Below, one piece after another: positions 55,746-64,000 of a DNA stretch of 64,000 nucleotides. Source of the DNA: Aricia agestis (Eukaryota > Arthropoda > Insecta > Lepidoptera > Lycaenidae); assembly GCF_905147365.1 (NCBI RefSeq), contig NC_056417.1, positions 2,502,501-2,566,500 of the forward strand. Direction: 5' to 3'. Under the pieces are notes generated by a model. The model saw only the letters and a program-made list of their open reading frames with translations, was not told the DNA's origin and searched no databases. The stretch's first letter is position 1. Every line of letters starts with the position of its first letter. The position numbers and the translations under genes are program-made.

Positions 55746-56442
55746 AGACGACAAGGGAGGCACTTTCACCGAGAGCGTGGATCGTGATGCCGAATGCCGA
55801 TAAACCTACATGTTTATTGTTTATTGTTGTGTCAGAGTGTTACGGAGGTTCACGTTGGGTGTGAGTGAGAAGTATAGAGCGATTCTACCCGAGTGCACAA
55901 GAAGAAGGTTATTCTACGAGGCACGCTTTAAATCCTAAGCAGTAAGATTGTAGGATTTAAGCGAGAGATCTAATGATACCTTCATTAGATTCGGTTGCCG
56001 TGAGAGTGTGTACGTGACCATCTGGTCTTTGCTTTGTAAAGTTTTTTGTTAATTTTTTAATTGGTAAAAATAGCACTTTACTACAGCGTTCATTTTACTA
56101 CTTAATTAAAGATGTAAATAACTTGCAAATGGATCATGTCCGCACGACTGTCTTCCTATTGGAAAAGCAGTTTATTTTATTTTGTCGCTAGTCGCTACCG
56201 CCTCTGACTTGTCGCCTTGGTCCATATTTGTGGTACAATAAGTTTGAAAACTTTAAGAGAACCACTTTTGTTTTGGACGTTTTTGAGCGCGGCACCATTT
56301 AGGGACCATGTACCTCATTCACATTACATCTTAACTCCTAAAGTACTTGCCAAGTGTAACTTGTGAAATTCACAAGCTGGGCTTGCACACACGGTGAACA
56401 GAAATGTTTCTATCAACAAAAATATTTTACCATAGGGCCTGG

Positions 56443-56588
56443 GGCCATACCACGAAACAGTTTTGAGACTCAATCAATCGAACGAAAATGCCCCATCCTA
56501 CTGTAACAAACGTGAAATGACGTTGTTAGAGCAGGACGCGGTATTCTCGTCCGATTGTTTGAGTCTCAAAACTGTTTCGTGGTAGGCC
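56443..56588. mobile_element. MITE with TIR TACCACGAAACAGTTTTGAG
   Basis: Arms of about 35 bases (ACCACGAAACAGTTTTGAGA and inverse), internal loop of about 70 bases, 146 bases overall. Confidence 0.7.
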
Positions 56589-56599
56589 TACTGGTTACA

Positions 56600-57680
56600 C
56601 CGACCTACCGAGAAGAGAGGCGGACAGTTCTCTCGGCCAATCTAATTGTCTGTTTGTACAGTCTCGCCACTATCTCACCAGTCTCAAGTAGGGTTGTTTG
56701 ATGGACCCATATCTTCTGATTTCTCGTGTCAGATATTTAAGATGGAAACGATGACCGCATTGGAAAAGGACTCAAGAAAGATACATAGTAAAAATAAATA
56801 TTATGGACTTAAAACATCTCTCTCAGTGCATGGCATCAGGCATGGTCATGAATAGTATCGCGGTATACTCATGCAATACAAAAATTAAAATCAATTTGTG
56901 ATAGATCGAAATGGTCAATCAGCGATTCGACTAGCCGTCCATACAGTCCCAGACCAAACTGGATTCTTATTTACTGAGAATAAACAGAGATCACATAGGC
57001 TCGAAGCCTATTTTCTGGGGATTTACTTCTCGAACCTCTCTCGCTACGCCGTAAACCCTGAAATTGATTCCGACGAGATTGTATTGGAGAGCAAAAGTTG
57101 ACGTTTGCCGTATTAAACTTTTTGGTTACTTGTGCCAATCTGGGTCATTGCTAATCCTGCTTATACCTACTCTTTCATATTTACGAAAAACGAGAGAGAA
57201 GTCAAGGGGATTGTCATTGTACTGATTTGTGTTAATAATATTATGGACCGGATTGACTAGGCCGTCGTCGGTAGCTCTAGAAATTGAGTCTTAAAAAATC
57301 ATCAGTCATCACTTCATCAGTCATCACTCATCACTCATCATTAATGAACTCTGACAGTTCCGTCCCGTTCTACGATTTCTTTTTAGACTAAAGAGGCTTA
57401 TAAGGTATCATGTTTATTCGTTTTTCAAGTGTTGGTAATCGTTGAAAAAATAAAACTGCGATAAAAATCTCATCTTTTAATTAAAACAAAGAAGAAAATA
57501 TTTTTACACAAAAATACGAATCTCGTGATCCCCAGACGCGAGAACGGCTCGAATTTAATACAAAGACTGACGGAACTAAACTTTTTTTATTTATTTTTTA
57601 ACTCGCTTACTTTGTTCATTTCTACAGCCTTCAGAAATGAACAAAGTAGCTCCACACTGGGCCATGATATTTATGATGAT
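56600..57680. other. no recognisable gene or repeat
   Basis: Apart from a TCATCACTTCATCAG run at 57300-57340, I see no structure. Frames of 67-69 codons have no supporting signals. Confidence 0.35.
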
Positions 57681-57683
57681 TTT

Positions 57684-57997
57684 ATTTTTTATGAAATAAG
57701 GGGGCAAACGAGCAAACAGGTCACCTGATGGAAAGCAACTTCCGTCGCCCATGGACACTCGCAGCATCAGAAGAGCTGCATGTGCGTTGCCGGCCTTTTA
57801 AGAGGGAACAGGGTAATAGGGGAGGGTAAAGATGGGAAGGGAAGGGAATAGGGTAGGGGATCGGGCCTCCGGTAAACTCACTCACTCGGCGAAACACAGC
57901 GCAAGCGCTGTTTCACGCCGGTTTTCTGTGAGAACGTGGTATTTCTCCGGTCGAGCCGGCCCATTCGTGCCGAAGCATGGCTCTCCCACGTATAAAA
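57684..57997 (-). mobile_element. poly(A)-tailed SINE-like family, copy 5
   Basis: Near full-length copy with few differences from copies 1 to 3. A-run on the low-coordinate side. Confidence 0.75.
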
Positions 57998-58447
57998 TGA
58001 TATCGTTATGCTGGGCACACGTAAACGAACATGTATGCTACACATTCATCATCGCTTGTATTGGTTTATCATATTGTGTCCATCATGAAAGGACGTGCAG
58101 AAAAGGAAGACCAAGTAAAAGCGTCTTATTTTAAGCAATTTAAATTATCTGTGATTTCTATTTTCTAATAGCGCCAAAGTTACTTTATTCTAGAGCTTTC
58201 CTCTCATGCATTACAAATCTGACAAATCCAAACCTTATTATTATAATGAGTAGGGATCAAAAGACATAATAATAACATTATTATGATCCACAATTCCCCG
58301 ATTCAGTTAGTCATGTTTGCTGACAGACTTATGAATCATGATCGATGGTTCATGGTCCCTAACGAATCCAGCGGAACCAATCTGTAATACAGTGGTAATA
58401 CTGAGGCAGCTGCCGACATAGTAGCGCATAATACTATGTCGGCAGCT

Positions 58448-58782
58448 GCACCCGTAGCATGGCTACAGTAGAGATGCGAAAGTATAGCGGATACAAACTG
58501 CGGATATAAACTGAAGATGCCGTTCCAATCTTTACCGCGGCTAGCCGCGATCAAAAAAAAAATCTAATATAATGCCACTTTATGACATAGACATAGTCCT
58601 AAAAATTCAAATAAAATCCTACTTTATGACGTAGACTATAGAACTCTATGTCACAAAGTGGCATTTTAATCGAATTTTTGTCGATCGCAGCTGGCCACGG
58701 TAAAGATCGGAACAGCACCTTCAGTTTATCGCCACAGTTTATCCATACTTTCGCATTTCTACTGTAGCCATGCTACAGGTGC
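58448..58782. mobile_element. MITE (CCAGTAGAAATGCGAAAGTA family), copy 2
   Basis: Arms start GCACCYGTAGCATGGCTACA. It shares the internal AAATGCCACTTTATGACATAG-type blocks and GATCGGAAC with copy 1. It is joined on the left to a separate 44-base palindrome at 58406-58449. Confidence 0.75.
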
Positions 58783-58859
58783 TGATAACTACTGATTTCG
58801 AGATAATAATATATAATACTAATTACTATGTACAGCTATACAAGTATACAAGCAGCTGC

Positions 58860-59097
58860 TTGAATACTTTGATGAGGTGATAATCTGCATTGGATGCGTG
58901 ATTGTCTCACAAGGAATATGTCAGTCCAGATGATCCACAGATACACGTCTTTGCCTAATTTCTCGCCAGTCGCGTTGGCGTCGGTTTATAAGCATCGCAT
59001 CGAAATTTTAAAGAAATAAAACAGATAATACTGCTATTGCGCACACATTTGGGCACTATAAAATGGCTTCAGGGTAGCTGGTCTGATTTCAATGAAA
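58860..59097 (+). mobile_element. decayed SINE copy truncated by the neighbouring poly(A) SINE-like element
   Basis: Segments matching the SINE at 7441 (TCTCGCCAGTCG, GCGCACACATTTGGGCACTATAAAAT as short stretches, TTTCAATGAAA) are in order but heavily mutated. The match stops abruptly at 59097, where the repeat at 59098 begins. Confidence 0.5.
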
Positions 59098-59418
59098 ATT
59101 ATACGTGGGAGAGCCATGCTTCGGCACGAATGGGCCGGCTTGACCGGAGAAATACTCGTTCTCACAGAAAACCGGCGTGAAACAGCGCTTGCGCTGTGTT
59201 TCGCCGAGTGAGTGAGTTTACCGGAGGCCCAATCCCCTACTCTTTTCCCTTCCCTTCCCTTCCCATCCCTACCCTCCCCTATGAACCTATTCCCTCTTAA
59301 AAGGCCGGCAACGCACCTGCAGCTCTTCTGATGCTGCGAGTGTCCATGGGCGACGGAAGTTGCTTTCCATCAGGTGACCCTTTGCTCGTTTGCCCCCTTA
59401 TTATATTTAAAAAAAAAA
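59098..59418 (+). mobile_element. poly(A)-tailed SINE-like family, copy 7
   Basis: Plus-strand, full length, ending in an A10 run. It abuts and cuts off the older SINE at 58860-59097. Confidence 0.75.
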
Positions 59419-59419
59419 C

Positions 59420-60590
59420 TATGCCGTCACTCGTCAACAGATGATGTAGAGATGCAAATGCGACTTTACGAACTCAATATATTGTAACATTTTTAAGCAC
59501 TTTTCGAAAAACCAATAAATAGATTCATACATAAACTGCCCATCCATTCACACAGATATGAGCGATTAAGTGACAAAACGCATATCAACCATCGCGTTGG
59601 GCACGGAGCGACACTTTCTCCCGCGAGTGCGAATGTCGATCGATATGCAAATAAAGGTCGCCAGGCTCTACTGCTGACTCATGTGTCGAACACCCTGTAT
59701 AAGGTTTGCAGTCACAGAGTAAAGAGAGGCAGAAGCCAAGCATATAATATAATCGCTGTTTAACATTTGTGTATGAACCCACAAAAATGTGTTGATTAAT
59801 GCACATTGAGTTTTGAAAGCAGTGTCTTTCTAAGTTATCTAACAACTGCATTGAAATTGAACAAGACTGCATTCAAAACTCAATACGTAATTATTAGTGG
59901 GTTGATACACGAATGCTTAACATCGTCCATATGTGCAAAATCAGCTGCGAAACTTCAGTCGCATACTTCGGCAGTGTGTTCAGACCTGTGGTTAAGCCAC
60001 TAAGCCTCTACGATAAGATGTGTGTCTGTATTGTAAAGGCTTGCAGCTTTGAATGAAGAAAAGCAGAAGCAAATCACATGTGTGCTTTATAAGGTTCATT
60101 ACATGTTTCACACCACAAGGATTCGAGCTAGGATTTAAATGGCCTCAGCATTGTTTTGGAATGAGTCGTTTCGCATTGCGAAATTTTTTTGCTGTGACAT
60201 TCCCTTAATTCTTACGCTTCGAATAAAGACTACATTTTTGAACCTTCATTCTCGATGGTAATTGGACAGATCACAGAAGCTGCATTTTACTGCGATGATG
60301 CGAATGCTACAATTTACATACTGCGTAAATTTTCATTTCTTCGAGCTTCGAGTGCGAAACATGGCAGTACTTGTCGTCTGTCTCTACATATTATGTGGTC
60401 CACTACTGGCTTTACGGGTCAAACACCCTGTACAAAGGCATGCCAGTTGCAGTAATATCGCGAACCGTACACGGGCATTCCAGATCCATAAAAATGCAAT
60501 GAGCGTAAACCTCGATTCGCGGATTTAATTTTCGATTAAACCGTAAAGGTGTCGGAATCGTGCGTTCGAAATACCAATTATATTGGTATC
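59420..60590. other. unique-looking DNA with a segment similar to tweety intron 3
   Basis: The words AACTCAATACGTAATT and ACACGAATGCTTAACA at 59878-59923 recur in the same order at 32847-32897. This suggests an older shared repeat of about 120 bases. No gene. Confidence 0.35.
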
Positions 60591-60596
60591 TTTAAG

Positions 60597-60800
60597 ATCC
60601 ATACTAATATTATTGAAAATGTGTCTGTATGTCTGTCACTTTTTGACGCCCAAACCGCTGAGCCGATTTTGCAGAAATTTGGTATGGAGATGCTTTGAGT
60701 CCCGGGAAAGGACATGGATATTTTTAAAAAAAATACAGTTCTCGCGCGATAAACGAATTTTGGCGCAACGGAGTTGCGGGCGTCATATACTTCTAGTAAT
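60597..60800 (+). mobile_element. Helitron-like fragment (TACTAATATTAT type)
   Basis: It starts CCATACTAATATTATTGAA, with a GTCTGTATGTCTGTCAC block, AACCGCTGAGCCGATTTTGC, a GGAAAGGACATGG block and an end near GGGCGTCATATACTTCTAGT. A related, more decayed copy is at 38400-38640, in the tweety 5' region. Confidence 0.5.
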
Positions 60801-60963
60801 AATTAATACTTAAATAAAATTTCGACGACTTCTGGCTTCTAGCGTGAGGTCATCAGTAAAGAGAAACAAAAACGTGTAGAAGATAAATTTGATTTCCTTA
60901 TTAACTTGTGCAAATTTTCTACACTTTGGTCGTGTACGCGGTAAAAAACGTCAGTTTACTATG

Positions 60964-61258
60964 TATACGTGGGAGAGCCATGCTTCGGCACGAATGGGCC
61001 GGACCGGAGAAATAAACCGGAGAAAACCGGCGTGAAACAGCGCTTGCGCTGTGTTTCGCCGAGTGAGTGAGTTTACCAGAGGCCCAATCCCCTCTCCTAT
61101 TCCCTTCCCTTTCCATCCCTACCCTCCCCTAATACCCTATTCCCTCTAAAAAGGCCGGCAACGCGCCTGCAGCTCTCCTGATGCTGCGAGTGTCCATGGG
61201 CGACGGAAGTTTCAGGTGACCCGTTTGCTCGTTTGCCCCCTTATTTCATAAAAAAAAA
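60964..61258 (+). mobile_element. poly(A)-tailed SINE-like family, copy 8
   Basis: Plus-strand copy with two short internal deletions (in the CCGGAGAAATA region and the TTGCTTTCCATCA region), ending in an A-run. Confidence 0.75.
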
Positions 61259-61828
61259 CTACTAGGCAGTACCTACGCAAATAGGTATGTTAAGTATACT
61301 ATGTGTATAGTGTGGGGGACAATTATTTTAATTATGCTCTGAGCCTAAAATGCGGATAGCAGTGAATCGAAATACTCAGAAGTTCATTTCAGTAATGCGT
61401 TCGTAGAGCCGGTACGTATGCGTAGGCCACGAAAACCACGATATAAAAAGCAAAAATTAAAAGTGAATATAATAAAATATAGAGAACATGAAACTAAATT
61501 TCAATTGATCACGAACTGAAATGGCAACAATGGTTTTGGACTCCAAAACTTGGACAATCTTAGAAAAAAGCTATTAGCTTTTATTGAATTTTATTGAAGA
61601 TTTTTTTATGTTTTGTGAAACGAATGCCCTCTGATAGACGTACGCTTGCTTTTTATCTACAGTTATGGAAGGGGGTCTACTCTTTCTTGTCTAAACTAAA
61701 ATTTCTGAACGTAATCACGATCGAATTGTAGTTTTTTCGCCGTATATTTTCACAGACAACGTAACACCTAAAATACTATAACCACAGCCACACACATTTT
61801 CATTCCATTTAATGACGTTTTAATACTT

Positions 61829-62017
61829 GGGTCTGTTTCACCACTTCCTGATAAGTGTCGGATAGGCGATTCACAACTTTTTTCACAGATTCTCCATACT
61901 TGATCTGTCAAGTTAAGTGGTGAACAGCCTATTCGGCACTTATCATGAAGTGGTGAAACAGGCCATAAGTTGTGGAAAACCTATCCGACACTTATCAGGA
62001 AGTGGCGAAACAGGCCC
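61829..62017. mobile_element. MITE with one left arm and two right arms
   Basis: The left arm (GGGTCTGTTTCACCACTTCC) matches inversely both 61911-61963 and 61966-62017. The right end is CCC followed by TTA, as in the Harbinger-like elements. Confidence 0.6.
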
Positions 62018-62311
62018 TTAATGTGATCGACCTTTTTTGACAAGCTGCAAATCCTATTTGCTGACTACTGTGGTCGTATCCTAGCGGCATTTGTATCCAA
62101 CTTCCTGGCCATACGCAGGTACGCGTGAAATACAGATCCATTATCTCCCATCGATTACAGTGATGGCGGCTGGCGTCCAAATGACAGGCGTAATGCCGCG
62201 AGACGAGCAATTAACACGACCGTTATCGTACAAGGTCGATGTTAGATAATGTTACAGCTAAGGTATTCAGTAATATGTGATTAAAACCTTATTCCGTTTG
62301 ATGTTAATGTA

Positions 62312-62729
62312 AGGTGTCGGTTGGCAGCAGACGACATGAAGCAACCGCAGACGGCTTGTCGTCGCAACATTTATTCATAGCAAGGACGACCTCTGTGGCT
62401 CAGTGGTGAGCGCGTCGGTAGCTCAAGCCGGGGGTCGCGGGTTCGAATCCCGCCGACGGAACAAATAGTTTTCAAAGTTCCCGGGTCTGGATGTGTATTA
62501 AATATGTGTATGATATAATAAAAATTTTAAATATATGTATAGTATAAAAGTATTAAATATATTTCCGTTGTCTGGTACCTGTAACACAAGTCCTTTAGGT
62601 ACTCAGCACGGGGCCAGACTGACGTGGTGTGAAGCGTCCATAGATATAAAAAAAAAATATGCATAGAAACCAGTAGTATCGCGACGACATGTCGTCTGCT
62701 GCGTCTTCATGTAGCCGGCTTCCAACTTG
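62312..62729. mobile_element. TIR element carrying a SINE
   Basis: The left arm (GTTGGCAGCAGACGACATGA to TTGTCGTCGC) and right arm (GCGACGACATGTCGTCTGCT to CCGGCTTCCAAC) are imperfect inverses. The SINE at 62384-62657 lies between them. Confidence 0.55.
62384..62657 (+). mobile_element. tRNA-derived SINE inserted in a TIR element
   Basis: A box TGGCTCAGTGG (62396-62406) and B box GGTTCGAATCC (62440-62450), a body ending near CGTCCATAGATAT, and an A10 tail. An imperfect twelve-base duplication (TATTCATAGCAA and TATGCATAGAAA) borders it. It sits between the two inverted arms of the element at 62312-62729. Confidence 0.7.
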
Positions 62730-62751
62730 TACCTTTAGTCTTTAGAGCGAC

Positions 62752-63134
62752 CGCAGACTTACAATTTCAAGTTGACCAACTAAATCGCATAGTATACCAA
62801 TAGGCAATAGCTATAGTGACTTATATGAGAGCTCGCACATTGCATTCAACTAAGGGAGATCGCAGACGACACACTATTTGTGTGATCGAGTCTGCGGCGC
62901 ACATACAGTCGGCATGGCCGGGTCGCGCCATATACGATCACACAAAAAGTGTGCCGTCTGCGATCTCCCTAAATTGTACAACTAAAATATAATTGGACAC
63001 CAATCGTAATAAGAACCGCGATTCCTTTCCGATTACTTACAAATTAAAAAGTGGTCCAATTAAATTGTGAAACTACGCAAGCAATTTAGTTGTACGATAG
63101 TCGGCCAACTTGAAATTGTAAGTATGCGCTCTTA
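62752..63134. mobile_element. Harbinger-like MITE, TSD TTA, containing another MITE
   Basis: Body 62755-63131 with ends GAGCG and CGCTC and arms sharing CTTACAATTTCAAGTTG and CAACTAAATYGC, flanked by TTA. It is split by the insertion at 62854-62969. Confidence 0.7.
62851..62972. mobile_element. inner Harbinger-like MITE, TSD TAA
   Basis: Body 62854-62969 with ends GGGAGATCGCAGACG and inverse, then GTGTGATCG-type inner arms, flanked by TAA on both sides. It is younger than its host element. Confidence 0.75.
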
Positions 63135-63511
63135 GGCTCGATTTATATGCGACCGCCCGAACGCGCGGTCTGTGTTTAGGGGCCTTATTCAAAATTCAAG
63201 CCAACCAATACAAAATCCAACGATTTCTATTTTAACAATAAAAAATGAACAATTTAAACCCTGTGGAACCTGCCAAATAGATGAGCTACAAAAGAGAACT
63301 TTTTCTATTAACTTTCACGCTTGATTACGTTAGTGGGTCTAGTTTTTAGAAAGATCAGAAATCAGTCGGGTCGCAACCTAGTTCATAGAATACAATAGAC
63401 CGTACAAAACTAAAATAATGAGCACTGCGCAATGAATAGACAGGAAAATATTAGTTTAACAATTTCGGAATGAGCACAGAATAGAGAAGACAAAAAGTGT
63501 TCTAAAATATT

Positions 63512-63750
63512 CGCTCTACAATAACTTGGTCGACAAAAAGTAAAAACTGTATTACAGCGAGGCCATATTGCTCTGTAGCGTTGCGACTTGCATTGCGTCA
63601 CCGCAGCGTTGACACTCTAAAATCTAACGTATAAATTCGCTCTACAATAACTTAATATGGTCGACAAAAACTGTTAGAGCGAGGCCATATTGCTCTGTTG
63701 CATTGCGACTTGCAGTGCGTCACCGCAGCATTGACGCTCTGACGTATAAC
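63512..63750. repeat. tandem dimer, unit about 120 bases
   Basis: Two direct copies share TTCGCTCTACAATAACTT, GCGAGGCCATATTGCTCTGT and GCGTCACCGCAGC. Copy 2 lacks a short stretch. No terminal inverted repeats are visible. Confidence 0.75.
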
Positions 63751-63947
63751 ATACTAAAGATATTATGCCGCATACATGAATAGCGTCGTCAGACTCTATG
63801 CATCGATGTGGTTTTGGCAGAACATTTGGGAATGTGGGTCGCTAAACTGTCATTAATTACTTATTAGTCATTACACATAAGTACTACGTCAACAGCCAGG
63901 ATCAACAACGGCATCCAACCATGAAAATCCTTTAATACGATCTTGAA

Positions 63948-63973
63948 GAGCCCGGGGTACGTACCCCGGGCTC
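63948..63973. repeat. perfect 26-base GC palindrome
   Basis: GAGCCCGGGGTAC and its exact inverse, near the window end. Confidence 0.9.
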
Positions 63974-64000
63974 GTGCTAAAACTGCTTTGGTATCCCTAA

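Noticed and set aside
59585..59872. 95-codon frame with several cysteines on the minus strand
   Set aside because: No supporting splice signals or codon bias, and overlaps the dispersed segment shared with 32.8 kb.

Overview
The window looks like animal, insect and most probably lepidopteran nuclear DNA. It is AT-rich and intron-rich, has no operons, and is dominated by interspersed repeats of the types that fill moth and butterfly genomes: tRNA-derived SINEs, short Helitron-like elements ending in CTAGT, many TIR elements (MITEs), Jockey/CR1-type LINEs, and a repeat ending in a TTCCGTAC-type inverted terminus. The taxonomic call rests on this repeat content and on the one host gene, not on a database match.

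The only host gene I can assemble with confidence is on the minus strand: a tweety-family (TTYH) membrane protein, coding from 37624 down to 27033, with a probable upstream 5' UTR exon at 38648-38715. Twelve coding exons were placed by GT/AG sites and continuous phase. They encode 542 residues with five hydrophobic segments, four family-type extracellular cysteines and a PPSY motif, up to a TGA in the penultimate exon. The same reading frame stays open past that TGA, across a well-formed intron, and through the last exon for a further 157 residues. The extension carries a tandem DKYPPPS repeat and ends in VTEL, which resembles a class I PDZ ligand. This candidate stop-codon readthrough is the most interesting observation in the window. 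Coding exons are GC-rich islands in AT-rich introns, and the introns hold several MITEs.

Layout: 1-3495 repeats and an AT microsatellite; 3497-6121 a LINE on the plus strand with an intact RT frame but a mostly deleted endonuclease; 6122-17500 MITEs, SINEs, a Helitron-like element split by a SINE, and a solo LTR; 17930-20275 a second LINE on the minus strand with one frameshift; 20276-26880 MITE, SINE and AT-rich DNA without a recognisable gene; 26885-38715 the tweety gene; 38716-64000 repeat-rich DNA with no clear host gene apart from a possible cysteine-rich terminal exon at 47499-47830.

One poly(A)-tailed SINE-like family occurs eight times. Elements with TTA target duplications and GGG...CCC ends recur. 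Nested insertions at 7284-7824, 29602-30278, 62312-62729 and 62755-63131 give relative ages. An unexplained cluster of eight GATTCCCT motifs lies at 43903-45207 inside a possible 1.7 kb Helitron-like element.
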